From Candidatus Brocadia sinica JPN1 (GTDB taxonomy: Bacteria > Planctomycetota > Brocadiia > Brocadiales > Brocadiaceae), in assembly GCF_000949635.1 (NCBI RefSeq), contig NZ_BAFN01000001.1:3903052-3967051 (forward strand): DNA of 64,000 nt, read 5' to 3'. The notes beneath the pieces are model-generated. The model saw nothing but the letters and a program-made list of their open reading frames with translations. It had not been told where the DNA came from and did not search any database. Both the position numbers and the translations under genes were made by a program. This document shows, piece by piece, positions 7,824 to 18,921 of this stretch; the first letter of the stretch is position 1, and every line of letters begins with the position of its first letter.

Positions 7824-9320
7824 ATGTTTAAATATTATACAATTTGTCTAATTTTTGTATTAGTACCATCCCGCGCCTTCCCGGAAACTTCGTATGATTT
7901 ATCTCCGGATTTAAAACTTTCTGTAGAAAGCCATTTACGCATATCGGGAAATACCTTAGGTAACAATCTCGATCTGGATAATGATAAGAGCGACGGTGTT
8001 ATCTACATGGGATATACCTATGATATGAAATTTCATCTGGAATATAAAGATGTTCTCGCGTCTTTTCTTAAATTGGAAAGTAACGGACCCTTTGACTTTG
8101 ATGCCCCGATTATGTCTGATAATAAAATTGATACTTTTTATGGAGAGATCAATAACTATAGCATTCCAGAGGTGATTCCAAGAGTCGAAGAATACTGGGT
8201 AGATTCATTACTGTTTAACCTGCCGTTAAAGTTCAGGATAGGCCAATATCCCTATCAGGTAGGGAATGGATATGCACTTTGTGGATACTATGAGAATTAT
8301 GGCCTCAGTGTCTACAGCGCTGATGAAGATTTCAAATGGACGGTATATTACGCCAAGCCAGACCTGGTAAATAAAATTATTCTGGGACCTCAGGTTCCGC
8401 AGGAAAAGGCATTGGATGTAGAATACGATTCAAACGCCCAGTTTATGAGTTTTGACACCATTATTGCATGGAATGGATATTCGTTTCAGCCGTATATTGG
8501 CCTCTTGCATGACACAACGTCCCCCGATCACCGCGTCAATTCTTATCCTAGTCCTGTCAACGAAGATAATCTTGGGACTATTGGCATCGATATTGATAAG
8601 AACATTGATAAGCTGAACTTTGGATTCGAAGTAGCGCGGAATTTCGGCAAGGCAAATATCATAGGGGAAAGTTCGGATATAATCCATAAAGGATATATGG
8701 GATACGCTGATGTTTCTTATAGTTTTGAAAAAATTACCCCAAGGTCAAAACTGCTCGTAAGTTCGGGTAACAAAATGAATGCAGATGATGTAGTGAATGG
8801 CCGTTTTCATTCCCATAGCAATTATGCATTTTCCGTTTATTCTCCCACAAATGCCAATCTTTCTGATACTATTTATCCGGCGGCATACGGTCCTTATCTG
8901 GCAACGGGAGGCGGTTATGCTCTGAATTATGGCATCGCAAGGCCAAGTATCTTTGGTGATGCCTATCAATTAAATGATCTCATATTACCCAATATCGGAG
9001 TAGACATACAGATAACAGACCAATGGTCTGTATCAGCAGACTATTGGTATCTCAGGAGTTTTGAACACGCCATAGGGACACAGGATGGTCGTGCGATTGC
9101 GTTAAGCTCTGATCTCGGCCATGAGTTAGACTTTTACAGCAGCTACGATCTAACGGAACATATCTCTTTTAATCTCCTGACAGGTATATTTTTCCCGGGA
9201 AAGTATTATTACGAAAAGCGGGATGATGGGGATATTCTAGGCCTGGCTCCGGCCCCCCGTTTTGACGGGGGGGCAGACATTGCTTACCAAATTGAATTTG
9301 CAACGGAGATTACATTTTAA
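7824..9320 (+). CDS. Outer-membrane beta-barrel protein (porin-like)
   Basis: About 498 residues from the ATG at 7824, chosen because the protein then starts with a clean signal peptide (MFKYYTICLIFVLVPSRAF, cut near Ala-Phe-Pro). The rest is alternating polar/aromatic strands with many Tyr, Gly and Asn and ends in EFATEITF, a typical terminal barrel strand with C-terminal Phe. No family name is certain; AlgE-like or carbohydrate-selective porins are the nearest shape. It precedes the PotD-like protein by 86 bp on the same strand, so it may be the uptake pore of that signalling set. Confidence 0.72.
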   Translation: MFKYYTICLIFVLVPSRAFPETSYDLSPDLKLSVESHLRISGNTLGNNLDLDNDKSDGVIYMGYTYDMKFHLEYKDVLASFLKLESNGPFDFDAPIMSDNKIDTFYGEINNYSIPEVIPRVEEYWVDSLLFNLPLKFRIGQYPYQVGNGYALCGYYENYGLSVYSADEDFKWTVYYAKPDLVNKIILGPQVPQEKALDVEYDSNAQFMSFDTIIAWNGYSFQPYIGLLHDTTSPDHRVNSYPSPVNEDNLGTIGIDIDKNIDKLNFGFEVARNFGKANIIGESSDIIHKGYMGYADVSYSFEKITPRSKLLVSSGNKMNADDVVNGRFHSHSNYAFSVYSPTNANLSDTIYPAAYGPYLATGGGYALNYGIARPSIFGDAYQLNDLILPNIGVDIQITDQWSVSADYWYLRSFEHAIGTQDGRAIALSSDLGHELDFYSSYDLTEHISFNLLTGIFFPGKYYYEKRDDGDILGLAPAPRFDGGADIAYQIEFATEITF

Positions 9321-9405
9321 GCAGGAGCAGGGCATTTGTCAACTATGGGATTCAGGCTACGAAATTGAATCAGCCTCCGTGATTAAAAAATAAGGAAAAC
9401 GAAAA

Positions 9406-10509
9406 ATGAAAAGCATGTATACAATAAAAGGTGTTCCTGTCCTTATTTTTAGTATATGGTTTGGGATCTGCATTGGTAATGTATGCAGTCCGGATACAAA
9501 CACCATTGAATCAGGTGTCAGGAACTATACTCATGCCGAACAATCTGTGCTTAACGTGTATGCTTGGATAGACTACCTCGACCCAAAGATTATTTCAGAC
9601 TTTGAAAAAGAATTTCGCGTGAAAGTACATGTAGATTTTTACGAAGACGAGGAAGAAATGTTTTCCGCCGTTCAGTCTGATCACGGGCAATACGATGTTG
9701 TTTTTCCTACCGATTACATGGCAGATTTAATGATGAAAACGAATTTATTACTAAAACTCGATCTGGACCAAATTCCTAACATCCAGAATATAGAATCAAG
9801 ATTTAAGACCCTTATAAATAAGAAATGGAAAGGGTATTTCGTAACCTTGGACTGGGGCGGTGTAGGTATCGCATATAATAGTAAATACGTAAAGGAAACT
9901 ATTGATAGCTGGCGTATTTTTTTGGATACGAAATACAAGGGACAAATGGCGCTGGTGAATAATGGCAATGAGGTTATGTCAATAGGACAAAAGCTGTTGG
10001 GTTACCCATTGAATCCAACCGATCCAAAGGTTATGGATGAGGCCCTGAAGATATTAAAGAAAATAAAACCATTGTTGCAAAATGAAAAATTTATGGCGTA
10101 TAACAAGATCAGGGAAAGACTGATCAGCGAGGAATTATGGATTGCCCAGTGTTACAATGCTGATGCCTCTATTGCTAATGAAGAAAATCATGCCGTAAAA
10201 TTTGTAATACCAAAAGAAGGCACAGGTTACTGGGTGGAAGGCATGGCAGTTCCCGTAGGCGTAAAAAACAAGACCCTTGCAGAGGCATTTCTTAATTTTA
10301 TGCTTCATCCGGAAATAAGCGCCAGGCATACCAATTATTCTCATTATGCCAATTGTAATAACAAGGCGTGGGCATTTGTCGATAAGGGAATTTTAAGAAA
10401 TCCTTATATTTACATGAAGGTAGCGGGCAAATTTGATATCTATGAAATACTGAAGCCTGACGTTCAACAAAAATTCAACGAGTGCTGGGCAGAACTGATT
10501 TCAGATTAG
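9406..10509 (+). CDS. PotD-like periplasmic substrate-binding protein
   Basis: A 367-residue extracytoplasmic solute-binding protein of the spermidine/putrescine (PotD/PotF) type. After a hydrophobic export segment (about residues 8-27) the mature domain opens with LNVYAWIDYLDPKIISDFEKE, and YDVVFPTDYMADLM plus LDWGGVGIAYNSK are family motifs. No permease or ATPase genes are nearby. Instead the hybrid kinase gene starts 3 bp after the stop, so the protein probably hands a ligand signal to that kinase; this role is inference. The ligand could be a polyamine or another small cation. Confidence 0.85.
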   Translation: MKSMYTIKGVPVLIFSIWFGICIGNVCSPDTNTIESGVRNYTHAEQSVLNVYAWIDYLDPKIISDFEKEFRVKVHVDFYEDEEEMFSAVQSDHGQYDVVFPTDYMADLMMKTNLLLKLDLDQIPNIQNIESRFKTLINKKWKGYFVTLDWGGVGIAYNSKYVKETIDSWRIFLDTKYKGQMALVNNGNEVMSIGQKLLGYPLNPTDPKVMDEALKILKKIKPLLQNEKFMAYNKIRERLISEELWIAQCYNADASIANEENHAVKFVIPKEGTGYWVEGMAVPVGVKNKTLAEAFLNFMLHPEISARHTNYSHYANCNNKAWAFVDKGILRNPYIYMKVAGKFDIYEILKPDVQQKFNECWAELISD

Positions 10510-10512
10510 AAA

Positions 10513-13266
<2,754 letters not shown>

Positions 13267-13569
13267 TGGTGAGGAATTTCAATTACCCCCCATAATCCCC
13301 GCCGTAAACAGGAGGGAACAGGGAATAGGTGTTAAGTTAAGCGATTTGAGGTGCATGGACAAGCCGTGTTCATCCGTGCCTGCTTGCGACTCACCAGGGT
13401 ATGAAAACTGCTGGAGATGTTGCAATCCATTGTCCCCCGCCAGCGGGGGACATGAAGGATTCAATGCAAACAGGAAATTAACAGTGATTATTGATTCTTT
13501 AACTTAACTTCTACGGGAAACGGGGGAAGTCGTCTAAGACCTGGTTTATAATGACACAGAGGAGGATAT
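13267..13569. other. Intergenic gap between hybrid kinase and Hpt gene
   Basis: No convincing gene. A 10-bp perfect hairpin with a 2-base loop lies at 13431-13452 (tgtcccccgc / gcgggggaca), with looser matching arms (caatcc / ggattc) outside it, giving a roughly 45-bp palindromic element. An open frame at 13253-13507 overlaps the kinase end, has no ribosome site and has low-quality composition, so it is not called. The Hpt gene has its own strong ribosome site (gaggagg) near 13559. Confidence 0.6.
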
Positions 13570-13923
13570 ATGGAAAAAGAGAACTTTAACATAAACGAGG
13601 CATTATCCCGATTGGATGGTGATGCGGGGTTACTGAGGGAGCTCGCTGGATTATTTCTTGAAAACTATCCGGCGCAATTAGAAGGGATACAAAGCGCCGT
13701 TGCGCAAAACGACAGCAAAGCATTGGAAAACGCTGCCCACAACATCAAAGGTTCTGCAGGAGTCATTTGCGCGAAACCTGTTTTTGAGGTGGCGCAGAGA
13801 TTGGAAATTATGGGAAAGGAGAATAATTTGACCTCTGTTAAAGAAATATATGCTACGCTCGAAAAAGAGCTAGGGCGTCTCAGGTCAAAGTTGGAAGCTA
13901 TTATAGTGGAGAACCCACTATGA
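13570..13923 (+). CDS. Stand-alone Hpt phosphotransfer protein
   Basis: A 117-residue histidine phosphotransfer domain. The motif AAHNIKGSAGVI carries the phospho-accepting His, and LRELAGLFLENYPAQLEGI is the helix before it. It would relay phosphate between the receivers of the upstream hybrid kinase and a final regulator. Its stop overlaps the start of the HDOD-GGDEF gene (ATGA, 13920-13923), so those two are translationally coupled. A ggagg ribosome site precedes the ATG. Confidence 0.92.
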   Translation: MEKENFNINEALSRLDGDAGLLRELAGLFLENYPAQLEGIQSAVAQNDSKALENAAHNIKGSAGVICAKPVFEVAQRLEIMGKENNLTSVKEIYATLEKELGRLRSKLEAIIVENPL

Positions 13924-15455
13924 CAAGGGATGATATCTTAAAAATTGTCCTAGAATCGCCTTCTTTGCCTACCTTGCCTGTAGTTGCATGTAAGCTTCTT
14001 TCCATTTCATCGAATGAAAAAACAGGTATGAAGGAGATTGCAGATATGGTTTCAAAAGATGTTTCCCTGTCTGCAAAGGTATTAAAGACGGCTAATTCCG
14101 CCTTTTACAATCTTCCCCATAAAGTAAGTACAATACACCAGGCAGCATCAAGACTCGGAATAAATACAATCAGAAGCATGCTCCTTTCTTTTTCTTTTTT
14201 ATCCATAAGGGCTAAGGATAAAAATGACACCTTTAATTACGAAAAATTCTGGGAGCAATCACTCGCCAACGCAGTAGCGGCAAAGCTTATCATAACAGAG
14301 ATCGTCAAATCCGATTGGGAAGAGATCTTCGTCTCCGGACTTTTAGAAAATATCGGAGAACTGATTATAGCCCTTTCATTTCCTCAAGAATATGAACAAG
14401 TATTATCAGAGGCGTCCGGGAGTGATAAGGATATCATTGAATTGGAACAGCAAATTATAGGAGCAGACCATGCCTTTATCGGATACGAGGTTGCCAAAAA
14501 CTGGAATTTTCCCGATATATTATTGACTCCCATACACTATCACCATTGTCCGGAAAATTATAAAGGTGACGACAAAAAGCTTAAGGTTATCGTTAACGTT
14601 GTCTATCTGTCGGATCTGCTTACCAACATTCTTTACTCAAACAAGCCACTGGAATATCATCAAAAATTTCGAAATGAATCCGAGGCAATACTTGGGTTCG
14701 ATGATACAATCATTGACAGGATATTGGAACATGTTACTTCAGAAATCAGGAAAACCGCCGATGTATTTGGTTTTCATATTGAAAATCAAAAATCGATAGA
14801 ACAAATCCTGCAAGAGGCAAATGCAGCCCTGAGTATCATAAACCTGACGTGCGATCAGACGAACAGAAAGCTCGTTGATGCCCTGGTGCAATTGCAAAGA
14901 CTCACCAAAGATCTGGAAGAAAAGAACAACCGGCTCGATAAACTCGCACAATTGGACAGCTTAACAGAAGTATATAATCATGGTTATTTTCAGGGCTATC
15001 TTGAAAATGAGATTAGTCTTTCAGCCCGTAAAGGTACCACCCTCAGTCTCATCCTGGCAGACGTCGACGATTTCAAAATATTCAATGACAAATATGGACA
15101 TCAAACCGGCGATTTTATTTTGAAAGAACTGTGCAAAGTAATAAGACAATCGCTCAGAAGCCATGACATAATCGCCCGTTATGGCGGAGAGGAATTTGCG
15201 ATTATCCTTGTTGAAACGACCGGAAAAGATGCTCAAAGCGTGGCAGAAAAACTTCGTCAATCAATCGCCCTGCATAATTTTATCTATAAGGACAAAAACT
15301 ATCATGTAACAATATGTTGCGGCATTGCTGAAATAAGGCCTGCCGTAGATCCTTTCACGAAAAACGATCTCATTGATTTTGCAGACAAGGCCTTGTTCGA
15401 GTCGAAAAAGAAAGGACGTAATTGTGTCACATTGTATACACAAAGAAATAAATAG
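13920..15455 (+). CDS. HDOD-GGDEF signalling protein
   Basis: A 511-residue cytoplasmic protein. Residues about 8-210 form an HDOD domain (SLPTLPVVACKLLSI; DVSLSAKVLKTANSAFYNLP), a helical linker follows, and a diguanylate cyclase GGDEF domain (about 340-508) has an intact GGEEF signature (IIARYGGEEFAIIL) and a complete RxxD inhibitory site (RSHD). It should make c-di-GMP under control of the HDOD module. It overlaps the Hpt gene by 4 bp, tying the phosphorelay to c-di-GMP output; how the signal passes is inferred. Confidence 0.92.
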   Translation: MTRDDILKIVLESPSLPTLPVVACKLLSISSNEKTGMKEIADMVSKDVSLSAKVLKTANSAFYNLPHKVSTIHQAASRLGINTIRSMLLSFSFLSIRAKDKNDTFNYEKFWEQSLANAVAAKLIITEIVKSDWEEIFVSGLLENIGELIIALSFPQEYEQVLSEASGSDKDIIELEQQIIGADHAFIGYEVAKNWNFPDILLTPIHYHHCPENYKGDDKKLKVIVNVVYLSDLLTNILYSNKPLEYHQKFRNESEAILGFDDTIIDRILEHVTSEIRKTADVFGFHIENQKSIEQILQEANAALSIINLTCDQTNRKLVDALVQLQRLTKDLEEKNNRLDKLAQLDSLTEVYNHGYFQGYLENEISLSARKGTTLSLILADVDDFKIFNDKYGHQTGDFILKELCKVIRQSLRSHDIIARYGGEEFAIILVETTGKDAQSVAEKLRQSIALHNFIYKDKNYHVTICCGIAEIRPAVDPFTKNDLIDFADKALFESKKKGRNCVTLYTQRNK

Positions 15456-15775
15456 TTCCTTACAAAAAATATTTTAACATTTCCAGCAAAAATATTTTTA
15501 TCAAAAACCGGAATACCAGGTAATATCAAGAACGTATGAGCTAATTTTTAAGGTAACGAACTTTTAAGGTTTTTAGAAGACTAACTCGAATGAGTCGGAA
15601 GAAAACCTATAATAATACAGGAGATTCCGAAACAAGTTCGGAATGAAAAAACGCAATTCGGAATGACAAAAGCGGAAAATGTCATGCTGAATCCTGATCT
15701 TCATCAGGACACGCTTATTTCAGCATCTCCTATCAAAAATACTCTTCTGATTCGTTCGGGAAAGGAGTAAATTTT
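15456..15775. repeat. Gap with palindromic intergenic element
   Basis: No gene. From about 15619 to 15733 there is a repeat-like stretch: aggagattccgaaac, two tandem variants of attcggaatga, and gtcatgctgaat then tcagcatctcct, whose ends (ggagat/atctcc) are inverted. This resembles the dispersed tcattccga/gtcatgctga-type palindromes common in large bacterial genomes. A second hairpin (gact...agtc within aggtttt...aaaacct) lies at about 15568-15610. A ribosome site (aaggag) for the next gene is at about 15762. Confidence 0.5.
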
Positions 15776-16171
15776 ATGGCAAAAATACTTATTGTCGATG
15801 ACTCTGCCCTTATGAGACACACCTTGCAACACATTGTTGAGAAAGCGTGCCATGAAGTCGTAGGCTTAACCGGGGATGGAAATGAGGCAGTAAAGCTATA
15901 CAAGGAACTCAAACCTGACTTGGTAACAATGGATATCCTGATGGGGGAGAGCGATGGAATTCAGACATTAGCGGCTATTAAAAAAGAGGATCCCGGCGCA
16001 AACGTAATAATGATTACTGCGCTTGGCTGGGAGAATAAGAAGGAGGATGCCCTCAGGTTAGGCGCCAAAGGATATATCAAAAAACCTTTTGATGCGCAAG
16101 AAATCAGGAAGGAAATAGAGAGAGTAGTAGGGAAAAGTCAGATAGAGACGCTTCGAACAATATTAAATTAG
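15776..16171 (+). CDS. CheY-like single-domain response regulator
   Basis: A 131-residue receiver domain with no output domain. It has the acidic pair D8-D9 (ILIVDDSALMR), phospho-acceptor D53 (LVTMDILMGESDG), the conserved Thr (MITALG) and the Lys of YIKKPF. It is the kind of diffusible regulator that could accept phosphate from the upstream Hpt protein, but a 320-bp gap separates them. It could also act in taxis. Confidence 0.92.
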   Translation: MAKILIVDDSALMRHTLQHIVEKACHEVVGLTGDGNEAVKLYKELKPDLVTMDILMGESDGIQTLAAIKKEDPGANVIMITALGWENKKEDALRLGAKGYIKKPFDAQEIRKEIERVVGKSQIETLRTILN

Positions 16172-16291
16172 TGATCATACAGAAAACAATACATGGAGTA
16201 ACTTTTTTCAGTGCATTTCATTCTCTCTTTTCGTCGGGCTTCGTATCTTAACCCAACCGTAGCCAACGAAATTCAGGCTCTGCCATTCACT

Positions 16292-16630
16292 CTAGATTGC
16301 GGCTTCACCTGACTCCTTTGTGCGAACACGATAAGCATTTTCTACATGAGAAATGAATATCTTTCCGTCACCAATGCTTCCCGTCTGGGATTCACTAATG
16401 ATGGTATTTACAATGTTTTCCACATCGGCATCTCTTACCGTTATTTCGATTTTGATCTTTAAGAGCAGATCAATCCGGAATCTCCTTCCACGCCATATCT
16501 GACTTATACCCTTTTGATTGCCGTGTCCGTTGACCTGCGTAACAGTCATTCCCGGATAGCCCAACTGTAACAAAGCATCCTTGACAACATCAAACCTTTC
16601 TGGCCTTATTATAGCTTCTATTTTTTTCAT
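16292..16630 (-). CDS. glnB: P-II family nitrogen regulatory protein, Tyr51 replaced by Phe
   Basis: A 112-residue P-II signal protein, which binds ATP/ADP and 2-oxoglutarate and controls nitrogen targets. The start at 16630 gives the canonical MKKIEAIIRPERFDVVK; 11 upstream codons are probably untranslated. The body is standard (GMTVTQVNGHGNQKG; QTGSIGDGKIFI; YRVRT). The T-loop is not: residue 51, the uridylylated Tyr of enteric P-II, is Phe, and residue 46 is Trp. Control by GlnD-type uridylylation at this site is therefore excluded. It is divergent from the nitrite-locus sensor at 17001, so a role at the transporters is plausible. Confidence 0.93.
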   Translation of the reverse strand: MKKIEAIIRPERFDVVKDALLQLGYPGMTVTQVNGHGNQKGISQIWRGRRFRIDLLLKIKIEITVRDADVENIVNTIISESQTGSIGDGKIFISHVENAYRVRTKESGEAAI

Positions 16631-17000
16631 AATAATGCCTCCATTCATTGAGCAAAATTTCACTCTGTTACTGCCAAAATTATTAACTCATTATTCTCTG
16701 TCAAAGGCATAATCGATATTGAAATCCTACAACCAAACATTCCCCCGGGAAATTATTTTCCGGATGCGCGCTCATATTCAGACCATATCAAGCCTCTACT
16801 TTGTAAACATTTGTATACTATCTATTGACATATGATACTTTACAGATTATAATATGTCAAGTATATATTCGTATACTTAAAAAGGGCAAATAATCAGCTA
16901 CAGAGCCATTGATGAAAATGACAGCGGGACACATCTTACTGAATTTACCAATACTGATAATTTCCCGGTGATGTAATTTTTCCTTAGAAAGGGCAAGACT
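16631..17000. other. Divergent regulatory gap between P-II and nitrite-locus genes
   Basis: No gene. It holds a consensus promoter (16825-16853), an inverted repeat overlapping it and two GTATAC palindromes (16813-16818 and 16871-16876) placed 58 bp apart around it. A ribosome-like site (agaaaggg) lies at about 16985. The P-II gene would be read leftward from the other side of the gap. Confidence 0.6.
16825..16853 (+). promoter_or_regulatory. Consensus sigma70-type promoter for the nitrite-locus sensor gene
   Basis: TTGACA at 16825-16830, a 17-base spacer and TATAAT at 16848-16853 are an exact match to the housekeeping promoter consensus. A perfect 9-bp inverted repeat (ttgacatat 16825-16833; atatgtcaa 16852-16860) spans both boxes, a natural operator position. 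The start would be near 16860, about 140 bp upstream of the gene at 17001. Confidence 0.75.
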
Positions 17001-18413
17001 ATGATTGGAATATTAAAAAAACGGATTGTCGTGGTCATTATTACATTTGTGTTTTTCGGGCTATTTCCCCTGGTATTGTTCAGGATGCTTGCATTTCCAA
17101 AGGCGAGCGCAGAGTTAAAACATGGAGTAAAAAATAATCTTGAGGGTCTGCTCAATAAACAAAAAGATATGCTAACCCTATTGCGGCATGAGAGGGAATC
17201 ACATGCCAGGGCTATTTCAGATGCCATTCTTAGCACATTATTGATTCATGGTGATGAAAAATTTGTAAACCTTATAAATGGGAAAAACGAGCATGAATAC
17301 CTCAGGTTAGAAACGCAGTTGGAATGCACAAAGGCTGATTATGGATATAGAGGAATATTTATTTGTGACGGCGCAGGTATCATTCAGGCGACAACAGAAG
17401 ATGAAATATCTATGATTGGCAAGAATATTATGAAGGAAAAGGCATTCCGCAATATCCAGGAAACCTTATATGATGGAAAAACATATTTTTCCGATGTGAT
17501 TCATTATTCTTATAGCGACAGTATTAAAGAGGGAAAAGAAGACGAGATACCTTCGTTGTTTCTGTCGTATCCCATTAAAGGTGAAAACCACGATGTGATA
17601 GGAGCCGTGGTGCTATGGATGGACACCTCGATGCTGAATCAGGCCATGAAAAATGTTGTATTTGGAAAGACCGGTGAAGCTTATCTGGTAAATAAAGAAG
17701 GTATCATGATTACTCAATCAAGATTTTCAGAACACATCAAAAATACCGGTGATACTTGCAAAACATGTCATGTTGTCGCAGACCCTGATAATCAAATGAT
17801 TACAAAAGGGGTGAAAAGGTGCATTACGGAAAAGGTGAATGGCTATGATCTGAAGGGATACAGGGATTACGGTGGGTTACAAGTCGTGGGCGCATGGAGT
17901 TGGCTGAAAGATTTCAACATGGGACTCATTGTTGAAATTGATGCAGATGAAGCTTTCTGCGCCTTAAATAATATTAGCTCGATGACAAAGTCGCTTATGA
18001 TAGCGATGCTCATTCCTGCATTTGTAATGGCAATATTGACTTACAGAAAGTTAAGCACTGGTTATATGCTCAAATATTTGTCTGTACCTCACAAAGCGTT
18101 TCTGGGAGTAACAACCATCATTACCATTGGATTTGTCATAGCAGTCCTGGACGGTTATGAATTAAGGAAAGAGCGCGGGTATCTTCGGGAGCAAAAATAC
18201 AAAGTACGCAATCCTTTCAATACCCTGGGTTCCCTTGTAGTACAGAGAGATGAAGATTTCATTAAGAGTAAGATTTCCACGTTTAAGAAGAAACTTCCGA
18301 CCTTCAAATCAGAAAATACTATGAACAAGGAAAATAAGGAGAAAGGGGTTGTCGAAAACAATGCAACACAATTATTGGAAAAGTCCGTTATGGCATGGGA
18401 GATAAAACAGTAA
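17001..18413 (+). CDS. Membrane Cache-domain protein with a CXXCH heme-type motif, no output domain
   Basis: A 470-residue membrane protein. TM1 is about residues 10-28, an extracytoplasmic double-Cache sensor about 35-315, TM2 about 329-347 and TM3 about 366-384, with a charged tail ending in a possible coiled coil. CKTCH at 253-257 is a c-type heme attachment motif inside the sensor region; the related protein at 21576 lacks it. There is no HAMP, kinase or cyclase. The tail after TM3 (GYLREQKY) resembles the start of the protein at 23910. It is the first gene of the plus-strand nitrite locus; sensing of nitrogen oxides or redox state is inference. Confidence 0.8.
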   Translation: MIGILKKRIVVVIITFVFFGLFPLVLFRMLAFPKASAELKHGVKNNLEGLLNKQKDMLTLLRHERESHARAISDAILSTLLIHGDEKFVNLINGKNEHEYLRLETQLECTKADYGYRGIFICDGAGIIQATTEDEISMIGKNIMKEKAFRNIQETLYDGKTYFSDVIHYSYSDSIKEGKEDEIPSLFLSYPIKGENHDVIGAVVLWMDTSMLNQAMKNVVFGKTGEAYLVNKEGIMITQSRFSEHIKNTGDTCKTCHVVADPDNQMITKGVKRCITEKVNGYDLKGYRDYGGLQVVGAWSWLKDFNMGLIVEIDADEAFCALNNISSMTKSLMIAMLIPAFVMAILTYRKLSTGYMLKYLSVPHKAFLGVTTIITIGFVIAVLDGYELRKERGYLREQKYKVRNPFNTLGSLVVQRDEDFIKSKISTFKKKLPTFKSENTMNKENKEKGVVENNATQLLEKSVMAWEIKQ

Positions 18414-18438
18414 AAAATGTTTATGAAGGAGAATTTGT

Positions 18439-18831
18439 ATGGAGAATATACGCGCATCAACGGAGAGCGTATCAAAAACGCTTCCTGATGTAAAGGACGC
18501 AAAGGGTTGGTATGAGTATGAGCCCTCTTACGATGGCGTCATTACCCATATCGATGCCAGTGGGGCAAAGCTTTTTGGATTTCATTCAGCCGATGACGTA
18601 ATCGGTAAGCAGGTCAAAGAATTATATGCGCATCCATTTGATCATGAAAAGACATTATCTATGCTCTTTCGGGATGGGCAGGTATATGGTTATTTTACTT
18701 TGATGAAGACAAAAGATGATACCTTGTTTTACATAAAGCAAACAAGTTCTTTAATTACGGAAGGATTATATAAATGTCCTCTAAAGGTAAAGACCGAATT
18801 TAAACTGTTTCATTATCTGCACTTAAGTTAA
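18439..18831 (+). CDS. Stand-alone PAS-domain protein
   Basis: A 130-residue soluble protein that is one PAS fold (WYEYEPSYDGVITHIDASGAKLFGF; DDVIGKQVKELY; FYIKQTSSLI). It matches the PAS repeats in the protein at 21576 but diverges after about residue 105, where those continue into an FRDIT segment, so the C-terminal end may be frayed. It follows the Cache protein after 25 bp with a strong ribosome site (gaaggag), probably as its cytoplasmic partner. No output domain is attached. Confidence 0.75.
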   Translation: MENIRASTESVSKTLPDVKDAKGWYEYEPSYDGVITHIDASGAKLFGFHSADDVIGKQVKELYAHPFDHEKTLSMLFRDGQVYGYFTLMKTKDDTLFYIKQTSSLITEGLYKCPLKVKTEFKLFHYLHLS

Positions 18832-18921
18832 CAATCGTTTGAACTATGCTATTTTTATCATCGCTAACAAATCACAATTATTTCCGCATGGCGATACATT
18901 TACATTATCAGGAGATTTTTT

